Shown piece after piece: positions 8,071 through 16,196 of a stretch of 32,460 bases of DNA (position 1 is the first letter of the stretch; each line of letters begins with the position of its first letter). The stretch comes from Mycobacterium sp. MBM (GTDB lineage Bacteria; Actinomycetota; Actinomycetes; Mycobacteriales; Mycobacteriaceae): the NCBI GenBank assembly GCA_021648845.1, contig JAKJHY010000044.1:1-32460 (forward strand), written 5' to 3'. A program made the position numbers and the translations under genes. The notes beneath the pieces were generated by a model that worked only from the letters and a program-made list of their open reading frames with translations, searched no databases and had not been told where the DNA came from.

Positions 8071-8670
8071 TCAAATCGGCTCGAATTGGGAAATGAGCCA
8101 TCGGCCATCGTGTTTGTCCAGCGTCACTCGCACGCATGAGGTGGTGCTGGTGGGTGCGTCCGTGCCGACGATGACGGTCTGGTTGACAAAAACAAGGACG
8201 ACCGCGTGGTTCGCGGTGGCCGACACCGACGCCGCGGCCGGAACGTTGGCGACCGCGGAGATCTGTTTTTGCTTCGCCCCGGGGATCACCACGTCATGTG
8301 TTAGCGAGGCATAGGAATCCTTGAATTGTCCTGTCAGTCGGTTTTGGGCGGCGGTCAGATCCTTCTCGGCGGTGTCGGGCTTGTAGGACAGCATCGTGAT
8401 TGTTCCGTCGGTGGCGGCCCGCACGGACTCGACGCTGGCAAGCTGGGCCTCACGCAGGGAACCGACCTGCCATTTCAGCCCGCCGGCGGCCGCGGCCAGC
8501 AGCAGCGCGAGGCCGGGCAGCATCCCGTAGGCGAGCACACGTGACCAGCGGATGCTTCGTTTCATCGTAGCCGGCGTGTGCTCGCAGTCGTCCTCGGTCG
8601 CGGTGGGTGTTTCCTGGGCCGAGTCGGTGTCGGTGGGATCGCCGGTACGACGCGATTTCGGCCACCTCAC
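8071..8670 (-). CDS. Mce-associated membrane protein (second Mas)
   Basis: This 199-residue protein has a charged, disordered cytoplasmic N-terminus of about 45 residues, one transmembrane helix (VLAYGMLPGLALLLAAAAGGL) and an extracytoplasmic domain of the Mce-associated type (ATDGTITMLSYKPDTAEKDL, LTGQFKDSYASLTHDVVIPGAK, CVRVTLDKHDGRWLISQFEPI). Mas proteins follow mceF in actinobacterial mce operons and are thought to stabilise the lipid importer. The GTG start overlaps the upstream stop in a GTGA, so translation is coupled. Confidence 0.85.
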   Translation of the reverse strand: MRWPKSRRTGDPTDTDSAQETPTATEDDCEHTPATMKRSIRWSRVLAYGMLPGLALLLAAAAGGLKWQVGSLREAQLASVESVRAATDGTITMLSYKPDTAEKDLTAAQNRLTGQFKDSYASLTHDVVIPGAKQKQISAVANVPAAASVSATANHAVVLVFVNQTVIVGTDAPTSTTSCVRVTLDKHDGRWLISQFEPI

Positions 8671-9350
8671 GGCACGAACTCCACGTTAGACACCTTGGGC
8701 TGATCGCCGACTTGCTGCACGAAGATGCGCATCCGCCAGGCCCGTGGCCGTTGGTCGGGCACAGCGGCATTCGTCGTCTTGACGGTCACGGCGACGAGCA
8801 CCTGGGCGGTGCCCGCGGTCTTCGACTCCAGCGCGGCCTCGGTGACCGTGCCGATGGTGGTCGATTTGGTCTGTTTGACCACGGCGATGAACGGCTGTGA
8901 TCGCTTCGTGAAGTCGTCGTAGAACTGCCCGGTTGCCCCGTCGATGATGCGGCGCACATCGGCGTCGGCGTTCTGCCAATCGATCGTCGTCAGGTTCAGC
9001 GCCGCCTGCCTGCCCACCTGCACATACGCATTTCGCTCGGTCTGCGCCTCGTGCAGGTGGTGGAGACGAAATCCCAGCCATCCCGCCAGCGTCGCCAGCG
9101 CGATGACGACGGCCACCCCTACCAGCATCGCGGCCCGCAGCGGCGAGCGGGTCGTCCTCGGCTCGCCCGGGGGTGCGGTGTGTGTGTCCTTGCCGTCGGG
9201 TCCGCTGCTGGCGTCTTCGGCGGTGCCGGCATCGCCGCCATGCGTCGGTTCAGCACCGATCGGCGCGGACGCGGCGCGTTCATCCGGCATGAGCGTCGAG
9301 GTGCGGCCGGCGGTTCTCAGCTGCCCGGTGGTGTCAGCATCGTCTGCCAC
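8667..9350 (-). CDS. Mce-associated membrane protein (first Mas)
   Basis: A long acidic N-terminus leads to one transmembrane helix (AAMLVGVAVVIALATLAGWLGF) and a Mas-type periplasmic domain (NLTTIDWQNADADVRRIIDG, TGQFYDDFTKRSQPF, AWRMRIFVQQVGDQPKVSNVEFVP). Two starts are possible: the GTG at 9350 has GGAGAAG just upstream but overlaps mceF by about 34 bases; the ATG at 9290 avoids the overlap but has no ribosome site. I chose the former. It is paralogous in layout to the next gene, a common pairing in mce operons. Confidence 0.82.
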   Translation of the reverse strand: MADDADTTGQLRTAGRTSTLMPDERAASAPIGAEPTHGGDAGTAEDASSGPDGKDTHTAPPGEPRTTRSPLRAAMLVGVAVVIALATLAGWLGFRLHHLHEAQTERNAYVQVGRQAALNLTTIDWQNADADVRRIIDGATGQFYDDFTKRSQPFIAVVKQTKSTTIGTVTEAALESKTAGTAQVLVAVTVKTTNAAVPDQRPRAWRMRIFVQQVGDQPKVSNVEFVP

Positions 9351-10783
9351 GTCTTCTCCTTCGGGCCGGTCTGCGCGAGGTCGGATTGGGTGTATTGCTG
9401 GCCATCGGGTCCGATGTAGGTGCCCGTGGCGGGGTCGTACTGGGCGGCCGCTACCGGTGGTGGGGGTGGGCTCACGGCAGCGGGAGGCGGCGCTCCGGTC
9501 GGCGGTGATCCGGGAGCTCCCTGGGGGATGTCCTGCCCGGACAGGGTGGCGTTGGGGTCGCCCTTCCAGTTGAAGCCGTCGTTGAGCGGCACATACTGCT
9601 CGTCGCTTTCGCACATTCGCACCGTGGGTGCGCGTTTGCCGGGGACGGTCTCGCAGGGGATGTTGCGCGCTCCGCGGACGTTGAACGGTGAATCTTGGGG
9701 CACCCGGCAGTACACGTCGCCGGCGGGACGCTCCGGGCTGTCCTCGAAGGACGGTGGACGCCGTTGCTGGGTGGGTAGGAATCCGGTGGTGCAGGCCGGT
9801 GGGAGGTTGATGTTGAGGTTGAAGCTGATCCACTCGCCACGGTAGTCCTGCTTGGTGTTGGCGTTGGCGACGACACTTCCGCCGCGGATCGCTGCGGCTT
9901 GCGGCAGCAGCACGAGGAGTTGTTCGAGGTCGTTTCGGTAGGTGAGGGCGACCTGGCCGACGCTGACCAGGTTGGCCAGCAGGATCGGCAAGGTCGGCTG
10001 GAACCGCTCGAAGAGTTGTCGCACCTCGCCGGCGGCGGGGCCGCCGTGGTCGATGATTCCGGCCACCGCGTTGTCATGGGTTTGCAGTTCGGCGGTGACC
10101 GTGGCCAGGTTGGCCGCCCATGCCTGGATCGCATCGGAGGTATCGGTCTGCGAGTCGAGCACCGGCTGGGACTGGTCGATCAGCGACGTCAGTGAGTCGA
10201 GGTTGGCGCGGGCGTCGATCGACAGCCGGGTGGAGGCCCTGACCAGCCGGGCCAGTTCTGGGCCCAGCCCGCCGACGGCGGTGTATGCCTCGTCTACGGC
10301 GGTGTTGAGGTTATCCCGCGGTATCGCCCGCAAGCCGGTGTTGACGGCGGTGAGCAGCTTGTTGATGTCAGGTGGCACGGAGGCGTCCCGCAGCGGGATG
10401 ACGTCGCCGTTCTTTAGCGGCGGTGCGGTGTCACTGCGGGGCAGCAGGTCGACATATTGTTCACCGATCGCCGACTGGCTGTGTACCTCAGCTTTGACGT
10501 CGGAGGGGATGTCGATGCCGGATTTGAGCGACAGCACCGCGGCCACACCGGTGTCGGTGAGGTGCACCGACTGCACCCGCCCCACTTCGGTGCCGCGGTA
10601 GGTGACGTTGCCGGTCGCATACAGCCCGCCGGTCTGCGGCAATTCCATCGTCACCGTGTACCGGCCGACACCGAAGAGCTTGGCCGGCAGCTTCATGACG
10701 TGCAGCGTCATCAACGAGATCACGACGACGGCAAGCACCGTCAAGATGGCCAGCTGAACCTTCACGCGTTTGTGCAAATACAT
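9317..10783 (-). CDS. mceF: Mce-family protein MceF
   Basis: This 488-residue protein has an N-terminal membrane anchor (VQLAILTVLAVVVISLMTLHVM), then the MCE/MlaD beta-barrel domain (about residues 38-115: YTVTMELPQTGGLYATGNVTYRGTEVGRVQSVHL), then long helices that line a hydrophobic tunnel and a low-complexity Pro/Gly-rich tail. MceA-F form a hexamer that carries lipids or sterols across the envelope to a YrbE permease. Its ATG directly follows the mceE stop (TAAATG). The cysteine-containing segment around NLPPACTTGF is typical of MceF-like proteins. Which lipid this locus imports cannot be told. Confidence 0.93.
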   Translation of the reverse strand: MYLHKRVKVQLAILTVLAVVVISLMTLHVMKLPAKLFGVGRYTVTMELPQTGGLYATGNVTYRGTEVGRVQSVHLTDTGVAAVLSLKSGIDIPSDVKAEVHSQSAIGEQYVDLLPRSDTAPPLKNGDVIPLRDASVPPDINKLLTAVNTGLRAIPRDNLNTAVDEAYTAVGGLGPELARLVRASTRLSIDARANLDSLTSLIDQSQPVLDSQTDTSDAIQAWAANLATVTAELQTHDNAVAGIIDHGGPAAGEVRQLFERFQPTLPILLANLVSVGQVALTYRNDLEQLLVLLPQAAAIRGGSVVANANTKQDYRGEWISFNLNINLPPACTTGFLPTQQRRPPSFEDSPERPAGDVYCRVPQDSPFNVRGARNIPCETVPGKRAPTVRMCESDEQYVPLNDGFNWKGDPNATLSGQDIPQGAPGSPPTGAPPPAAVSPPPPPVAAAQYDPATGTYIGPDGQQYTQSDLAQTGPKEKTWQTMLTPPGS

Positions 10784-11923
10784 TTAGCGTCCCTGGTCCC
10801 AGCGGTACGGAATGATCAGCGGGTTGGATTGGGTGTAGGGGCTCGGGAGTTGCCCGATGGTGCGGCCCCATTGCAGCTCCAGCTCGGTGAGGTTGCCCTC
10901 CCAGCGCGTACCGGTGAAGAGCGCAGAGTCGATGCGGCTGAGCGTGAGGTCAACGATCAGGCTGAGGTTGCCGTAGTCGCCGCGCATCCACTTCTCGACG
11001 GTTTCGTTGGGGAACGGATAGGTCGTGTAGAGGCTGAGCGCACGTGTCAGGCTGGGGCCGGCGTTGGCCAGCGCTTCCAACACCGGCCCGATGTCCTTGA
11101 GTTCCTTGACCAGATTTTCTTTGGTCTGGTTGACCGTGTCGACGGTCAGTGCGCTGAACTTGCCGAGCTGATCGGCGGCCTCGATGAGGTTGTCCCGCTC
11201 GCTGTTGAGCTCGGCCAGCGCATCGGGGATTTTGCGCAGCGCGGTGTCGAGAACGGGTTTGTTGTCGGCGAACTTGCCGACCAGGGTGTTGAGGCTGTCC
11301 GTGGCCGCGATGATGTCACCGGTCTGGTCATTGGTGAGGGTGGCGAATTTGTCGAGTTGCTCGATCATGCTGCGCAGGTCGTGTTCACGCCCCCGGAACG
11401 CGGTGGAAAACGCCCGGGTGATGTCCTGGACTTGGCCCAGTCCGCCGCCGTTGAGCAGCATGGAGATCGCGGCCAGGGTCTGTTCGGTGGTCGGGTAGGC
11501 TCCCCCGCGCGCCAACGGGATCAGCGATCCGTCACGCAGTTTGCCGTCCGGTGGCGCGTCCGCTGGCGGGGCGAGCTCGACGTGCAGCGAACCCAGCAGG
11601 CTGGTTTGGCCGAGCTTGGCGGTCGCGTTGGCGGGCAGGTCGACGTCGCCGTTGAGCCGCATGCTCACCAGGGCATGCCAGCCTTGACGCTCGATTCTCG
11701 TCACGGTGCCGACGGTCACGTCACCGACCTGCACGCGGGAGTTCGGTTGGATATTGCTGACCTCGGGCATCTGCGCCTGCACGACGAAGGAACCCGGCCC
11801 GGCGCCCTCGGTGCCGGGCAGTGCAAGCGAGTTCAGCCCGCGCCAGCCGCAGCCGGGCAGCCCGGCCAGCGTGAGGATGATGAGCAGTTTCACCGCGACG
11901 CGGGAGGATTGTCGCGCTGTCAT
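10784..11923 (-). CDS. mceE: Mce-family lipoprotein MceE
   Basis: This 379-residue protein starts with a lipoprotein signal (LIILTLAGLPGCGW; lipidated Cys25), the hallmark of MceE (LprK-type) subunits. The MCE domain follows (FVVQAQMPEVSNIQPNSRVQVGDVTVGTVTRIE), then the long helical region (LDKFATLTNDQTGDIIAATDSLNTLV). Its ATG overlaps the mceD stop in an ATGA. The open frame extends far upstream, but that part is only a shadow of mceD. It would anchor the Mce tunnel in the outer leaflet of the cytoplasmic membrane. Confidence 0.93.
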   Translation of the reverse strand: MTARQSSRVAVKLLIILTLAGLPGCGWRGLNSLALPGTEGAGPGSFVVQAQMPEVSNIQPNSRVQVGDVTVGTVTRIERQGWHALVSMRLNGDVDLPANATAKLGQTSLLGSLHVELAPPADAPPDGKLRDGSLIPLARGGAYPTTEQTLAAISMLLNGGGLGQVQDITRAFSTAFRGREHDLRSMIEQLDKFATLTNDQTGDIIAATDSLNTLVGKFADNKPVLDTALRKIPDALAELNSERDNLIEAADQLGKFSALTVDTVNQTKENLVKELKDIGPVLEALANAGPSLTRALSLYTTYPFPNETVEKWMRGDYGNLSLIVDLTLSRIDSALFTGTRWEGNLTELELQWGRTIGQLPSPYTQSNPLIIPYRWDQGR

Positions 11924-13251
11924 GAGCCGCCTCCGGGGGGGACCATGAGGCCGGGGAGGCCATCGGATGGGTTGGTGGTGACCGGCGTGGGCGGCGCGGC
12001 GGCATCCGGCGCAGCAGCCTCGGCGGCCAGCGGCGCAGGCTCGGGCGGGTGGGGCGCGGCCGCCTCGACGGGGGGCGGCACGTAGTCGGGTCGCATCCAG
12101 TCCTCGCTGTAGGTGACCTCGTTGGGCCGTGCCGATGCCCCGACGATGAGGTTTTCGCCCAGTGGCGGGAAGTTGTACTGGCGGTTCTTCACGATCGGTG
12201 CGAGGTACTGCACGCACAGTTTCGCCGCCTGTTCGGCGCCGAGACGGGAGGCCGCTTGGATCGCGCCGCACAGGAAACTGATCGGGTCGGCGAAGTTGTT
12301 GACCGCGATGGCGCCGGTCATCGTACCGCCGGCCGGTTCGTAGATGAAGATGAAGTTCTGCAGCGTCGAGGGCAGGATGTGCAGGGTTTGTTTGATGTCG
12401 TCGAGGCTGTCGACCATCGCCGTGGTGACCGAGGCCAACTTGTCCGAGGTGGTGCCCAGCGCATCGCGATTCTCCGCAACGAAACTCTGCACATCGGCGA
12501 CCACGTCGTTGAGCATCCCGGCCGCCCGACCGACCTTGTCCGGATCGTCGGCCAACAACCCTGTGACGGCGGCCAGGTTCTCATTGAGCTGTCCGAGCAG
12601 GCCACTGCTGTCGTGCAACGCCGACACCAGCGTCGCCAGGTTTTTCAGGGTGGAGAAGATGTCGTCGCTGTGGTCGCCGAGGGCCGACAACGCCTGCGAC
12701 AGTTTGACGACGGTGTCGCGGATGTTCGCACCTTGGCCGCGCAGGTTGGCGGCCGCGGTGTTGATGAACGCGCCCAGCGTGCTGACGCCTCCGGGCTGGG
12801 TGGGCCGCAGCAGTTCGGTCAGCCGCTCAACCTGCGCCCGGAAGTCGTCCCACTCGACCGGGACCGCGGTGCGGTCCTGCGGGATCACCGCGCCGTCGCG
12901 CATCACGGGTCCGCCGGTGTAGGCGGGGGTCAGCTGGATGGCGCGCCCGGTCACCAGTTGAGGCGACAGGATGACCGCCTTGGCGTCGGCGGGAACCGAA
13001 TATTTGCGGTCGATCCAGAAGGTGACCTTGACCCGCTGCGGCTGCGGTTCGATCGTGGCGACGCGCCCGACGGGCACACCCAGGATCCGCACATCGTCGC
13101 CGGCGAACAGGCCGTTGCTGTTCTGGAAGAAGGCGACCACCGTGGTCTTGGCCGCCGCGCCGGTGCGGCCGAGGGCGACGAATAGCCCGCTGACGAGCAC
13201 CGCCACGAGGACGGTCGCGGCGGCTGCGCGGATGAGACGCGCCCTGGTCAT
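11920..13251 (-). CDS. mceD: Mce-family protein MceD
   Basis: This 443-residue protein has an N-terminal transmembrane helix (RAAAATVLVAVLVSGLFVALG), an MCE domain with FFQNSNGLFAGDDVRILGVPVGRV and VILSPQLVTGRAIQLTPAYTGGP, long amphipathic helices, and an Ala/Pro-rich C-terminal tail typical of MceD. The start overlaps the stop of the truncated mceC (ATGA). The product looks intact, but an Mce hexamer could form only if MceA-C are supplied from elsewhere. Confidence 0.93.
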   Translation of the reverse strand: MTRARLIRAAAATVLVAVLVSGLFVALGRTGAAAKTTVVAFFQNSNGLFAGDDVRILGVPVGRVATIEPQPQRVKVTFWIDRKYSVPADAKAVILSPQLVTGRAIQLTPAYTGGPVMRDGAVIPQDRTAVPVEWDDFRAQVERLTELLRPTQPGGVSTLGAFINTAAANLRGQGANIRDTVVKLSQALSALGDHSDDIFSTLKNLATLVSALHDSSGLLGQLNENLAAVTGLLADDPDKVGRAAGMLNDVVADVQSFVAENRDALGTTSDKLASVTTAMVDSLDDIKQTLHILPSTLQNFIFIYEPAGGTMTGAIAVNNFADPISFLCGAIQAASRLGAEQAAKLCVQYLAPIVKNRQYNFPPLGENLIVGASARPNEVTYSEDWMRPDYVPPPVEAAAPHPPEPAPLAAEAAAPDAAAPPTPVTTNPSDGLPGLMVPPGGGS

Positions 13252-13735
13252 GGCTGTCCTCCGGGTTGTGCGGGCACCTCACCCGGTGCTGGCACGTAGA
13301 CCGGGGAGGGTGTCGGCTCGGGTGTGTTTTGCACGCCGGGCGGCGGCGGTGCGGGCGGTCCGGGCGGGGGTCCACCTGGCGGCGGGGCCGGCGGGGGCTC
13401 CCGGTACGGATAGCGCGGATCACCCGGCTTGCCCGTGATCGCGTCGGGCAGCGTCAATCTGGGTTCGCCGCCCTGCCCGGTCCGCGGGTAGGGCACCGGC
13501 AGCGCCGGGGTTGCGGGCTGGCCGGTGGGGGGGTCGATACGCTCGGAGGGCAGCACGGTGGCCGGGTCGAGCCCGAGATCGGAGAACGCAGCGTCGACGA
13601 AGGGCTGCACGAACTGGCCCGGGAGCAGGTTCGCCAGGTATGCCTTGAAGAACGGCCCCGATGAGACGGCTTCGCCCAGCGAAAGCGCGTAGGCGTTGAG
13701 CCGCTTGGAGGGCTGGGGAGTGTCGGAGCCTGAGC
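13248..13735 (-). pseudogene. mceC: MceC, C-terminal fragment
   Basis: Only the C-terminal 160 or so residues remain: SKRLNAYALSLGEAVSSGPFF, YLANLLPGQFVQPFVDAAFS, then a strongly proline-rich tail. This matches the end of MceC proteins and sits at the right place, overlapping mceD by ATGA. The membrane anchor, MCE domain and most of the helices are missing. In the same frame a stop lies near 13843, and 13735-13839 is better read as the end of a different gene on the + strand, so the break is near 13720-13745. The loss also removes the operon's promoter and the yrbE and mceA/B genes. Confidence 0.8.
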
Positions 13736-13839
13736 GGACGGCCCGTGGGCCGAGAGGGGTCGTCCTGGCATACGAGTCCGTCCCGGACTGGGCGACCGGG
13801 ATCGCGCTGGCTCGGTTGGCCCCCGAGGAGGAACCGTGA
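13735..13839 (+). pseudogene. 3' end of an unidentified gene (possibly a LigB-type dioxygenase)
   Basis: The + frame reads RGVVLAYESVPDWATGIALA and then RLAPEEEP before a TGA that overlaps the next gene's GTG start (GTGA). The overlap and its protein-like composition suggest the authentic end of an upstream gene cut off by the join to mceC. The ending resembles what I recall of class III (LigB-type) extradiol dioxygenases, and the LigA-like gene that follows fits this. The piece is too short to be sure; it could be any enzyme. Confidence 0.35.
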
Positions 13840-14108
13840 ACTTACCCCTGGACCAGGTCATCCGCCGGGTCGTCCGGGATCCGGAGTTTCGTTCTATTGC
13901 GGAAGAGTCGGGCCAGCTCGCGGCCGACCTCGCAGGCGTACGGCTGGCCGATCTTGCGGCCGTCCTGGAGGGCGACCTGGTCACCCTCCAGCAAAGGGGC
14001 GCCCACCCACTGCTGATCATGCAGCTGGCCGGCGCGCTCAGGATCGATCCGATGCGGCGCTTCGCCGCCGAACAGACTGCCCATGACTTAACCACGGAGG
14101 GACGATGA
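13836..14108 (+). CDS. Small helical protein resembling LigA-type subunits
   Basis: This 90-residue protein starts with a GTG preceded by GAGGAGG. Its pattern (VIRRVVRDPEFRSI, then VRLADLAAVLEGDLVTLQQRGAHPLLIMQLAGAL) resembles the LigA helical domain, which forms the small subunit of protocatechuate 4,5-dioxygenase-type enzymes and also occurs as free-standing small proteins in actinobacteria. Similar short proteins of the Os1348/NHLP leader-like group are an alternative. It overlaps the gene piece before it (GTGA) and the ferredoxin after it (ATGA), so the three were one translationally coupled operon. The assignment is by pattern only. Confidence 0.5.
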   Translation: MNLPLDQVIRRVVRDPEFRSIAEESGQLAADLAGVRLADLAAVLEGDLVTLQQRGAHPLLIMQLAGALRIDPMRRFAAEQTAHDLTTEGR

Positions 14109-14350
14109 ACATGATGAACATTACGGTGGACCTCGAGCGGTGTGAGGGCTTCGCCTCGTGCGTTGTGACCGCGCCCGAGCTCTTCGACCTCGATGACGAG
14201 CGAAGCGTCGCCGTCGTTCTGGAGCCTGTTGACGGTGGCCCCCGCACCCGCGCCTTAGCGCTCGAGGCCGCCGCGAGCTGCCCGATGCGGGCCATCACCG
14301 TCTCCGACCCCCTGGTGGACGAACCATCGCTGCCGCGGCGCGGCCGGTGA
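14105..14350 (+). CDS. [3Fe-4S]-type ferredoxin
   Basis: This 81-residue protein has C13-x5-C19 (CEGFASC) and C59-P (SCP), the three-cysteine pattern of actinobacterial [3Fe-4S] single-cluster ferredoxins that serve P450s or Rieske oxygenases. The ATG at 14105 overlaps the stop of the previous gene; GGAGGG lies just upstream. The next ORF starts with a GTG inside its stop (GTGA). Its partner oxygenase is not in the remnant. It is clearly related to, but distinct from, the ferredoxin at 21347. Confidence 0.85.
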   Translation: MNMMNITVDLERCEGFASCVVTAPELFDLDDERSVAVVLEPVDGGPRTRALALEAAASCPMRAITVSDPLVDEPSLPRRGR

Positions 14351-14450
14351 CCGACGGAGTTTCGCCGGACGCGGTGGCAACCGCGGTCGAGAACGAACCC
14401 CGTCGGGCGGCGGTGGCCGGTACGCCCTGTGCCCCGGTTCGTGAACGTGC
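14347..14450 (+). pseudogene. 5' start of an unidentified gene, truncated
   Basis: A GTG overlaps the ferredoxin stop (GTGA) and opens VTDGVSPDAVATAVENEPRR, which looks like the N-terminus of a real protein. After roughly 35-40 codons the composition turns Arg/Ser-rich and loses protein character, so the gene was probably cut off between about 14430 and 14480. No family is recognisable. Confidence 0.25.
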
Positions 14451-14773
14451 TACCACCGACGTTAGCGGCCGGCTGCGCCGTTCAGCAGGTTCTCTCCGCT
14501 CGCGCTCTCGGTTGGAGGGGTGGCAGCCGCAATGGCCGATCGCTGAGCGGGTCAACGACCACGTTGTCAGACCGGGCGACTCGCGATCCGGGGCTCGATG
14601 CCAGCATCCCGGGCTGCCACGCGTACAGCATTTGGTCGCCGCGGCGGGCATATCGTTGACGCCCAAGAGGATACCGGCCTGCCTTCCTGCCGCACCTCGG
14701 GCACTGGCCCAGTCGGCTAGATGTACTGACCACGGAGGTTGTGTCTCCGGTCGGCATGGCGAGATGAAATGAG
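14451..14773. other. Unassigned stretch before the IS481 fragment
   Basis: No gene is convincing here. One minus-strand frame carries CPRCGRKA, which resembles a zinc ribbon, but lacks other family features. The left terminal repeat of the IS481-family element probably lies in the last 60 bases; I could not fix it without its right end. Confidence 0.3.
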
Positions 14774-14833
14774 GAAGACCTCCGTGTGAGGTGTGAAAGC
14801 GACCAAGCAACCACACCCACAACGGAGGTCTTC
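14774..14833 (+). promoter_or_regulatory. Long inverted repeat that encloses the transposase ribosome site
   Basis: GAAGACCTCCGT (14774-14785) is the exact reverse complement of ACGGAGGTCTTC (14822-14833). Inside it, TGTGAGGTGTG and CCACACCCACA add further pairing with a small bulge. The right arm contains the GGAGG ribosome site and ends directly before the transposase GTG (14834). RNA entering from an outside promoter would fold the site away; such hairpins protect other insertion sequences from read-through expression. Confidence 0.5.
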
Positions 14834-15338
14834 GTGTCCCACGCTAACGCGACCTTGACGCCCACGGGAAGACTGCGCCTGGCCCGGTGTGTCGTCGAAG
14901 ACGGCTGGCCCCCGGCCCGAGCTGCGGAACGGTTCGGTGTCTCGGTCACCACGGCCCGACGCTGGGCCAGCCGGTATCGCGAGCAGGGCAAGGCCGGCAT
15001 GGTTGACCGCTCCAGCCGGCCGCACACCTGCCCCCACCGCACCCCGCGTCGTCGGGAGCGCCGGGTGATCGGCCTGCGCGTATCGCGCCGGTGGGGGCCA
15101 GCCCGAATCGCTTACCACCTGGGAATGCACCCCTCGACGGTGCACAAGATCCTGTCCCGCTTCGGGTGCGTGCGCCTGGCGTTCACCGACCCGGCCACCG
15201 GCGCCCCGGTGCGCGCCACCAAGCGACGCCCGCAGCGCTATGAGCACGCCGCACCGGGCGATCTGGTGCACGTGGACATCAAGAAGCTCGGACGCATCCC
15301 CGACGGCGGCGGGCACAAGTTCCTCGGCCGCGCCAAAG
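14834..15338 (+). pseudogene. IS481-family transposase, N-terminal half
   Basis: From the GTG at 14834 the protein (VSHANATLTPTGRLRLARCV) has the helix-turn-helix domain of IS481 transposases (WPPARAAERFGVSVTTARRW, RYREQGKAGMVDRSSRPH, RRWGPARIAYHLGMHPSTVHKIL). It reaches the first part of the DDE domain (GDLVHVDIKKLGRIPDGGGHKFLGRAKG), including the first catalytic aspartate region. At about 15338 the resemblance ends abruptly and ISL3-family sequence begins in another frame. The second Asp, the Glu and the C-terminus are absent, so it cannot be active. Confidence 0.85.
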
Positions 15339-16041
15339 GATGGTCCCGGGCCGTTCGGCGAAGGTCCTCACCGAGTGGCTCAACGCCCGCGACCAGGCAT
15401 TTCGAGACCGAGTCAAGGTGGTCACGATGGACGGGTTCGCCGGCTACCACTCCGCCGCAGCCAAGGCCGTGCCCGCAGCACGCACGGTGATGGACCCGTT
15501 CCACGTCGTGCATCTTGCCGCCGACAAGCTCACCGTGTGCCGCCAACGCATCCAGCAGGCCACCACCGGGCACCGGGGCCGCACCGGCGATCCGCTGTAC
15601 GGCATCCGCAGGACGCTCAACACCCGGGCAGGGCTGCTGACCGACAAACAGAAAGTGCGCTTGTTCAAGGCGTTCACCGCCAACGATGCGCACGCGGCGG
15701 TGGAGGTCACCTACGGCGTCTACCAGCGACTCATCGCCGCCTACGAGGCCTCGGGCAAGCGGGAGGGCAAGATCGCGATGTACAAGCTCCTGCGCTCGAT
15801 CCGGACCGGGGTGCCCACCGAGCTGCCCGAGCTCGCCCAGCTCGGCCGGTCGCTATGGAAGCGGCACCGCGAGATCCTCGCCTACTTCGACGTGGGTGCC
15901 TCCAACGGCCCCGTCGAGGCCATCAACGGCAGGCTCGAACACCTCCGCGGAATCGCCCTGGGCTTCCGCAACCTCAAGCACTACATCTTGCGGTCACTGA
16001 TCCACTCCGGACAGCTTCAGGATCGGATCAATGCACTCTGA
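15339..16041 (+). pseudogene. ISL3-family transposase, C-terminal half
   Basis: From MVPGRSAKVLTEWL the frame matches the catalytic domain of ISL3-family transposases: VVTMDGFAGYHSAAAKAVPA, VMDPFHVVHLAADKL, the inserted helical region, and SNGPVEAINGRLEHLRGIAL with the catalytic glutamate. The N-terminal zinc-finger/HTH half and the first part of the catalytic domain are missing; IS481 sequence sits there instead. The stop TGA is at 16039-16041, and the element's right terminal repeat probably lies near 16041-16060 (GAATCCGGAAGGGCCC). It is inactive as it stands. Confidence 0.85.
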
Positions 16042-16196
16042 ATCCGGAAGGGCCCTTTCTATTGACAGTCGATGCGGAGGCGCGTAGCTTTCAGGCACAC
16101 GCAGAAGAGATTTCTACTGGCCAGAACTACCACGTCGGTAGGGGTCGAACTGCGATGAATTGTTCAATCGTTACAGTGCACAGAAAGGCGTTACCC

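Noticed and set aside
10457..13185. Two long + strand frames (542 and 378 residues) opposite mceD-mceF
   Set aside because: They mirror the mce genes and contain no recognisable domain.
14482..15042. Minus-strand zinc-ribbon-like protein (CPRCGRKA)
   Set aside because: Only one cysteine pair, no further similarity, and it runs antisense into the IS481 transposase.
14786..16041. One transposase expressed by programmed frameshifting
   Set aside because: The two frames belong to different transposase families (IS481 and ISL3), and no slippery site with overlap of a single family is seen.
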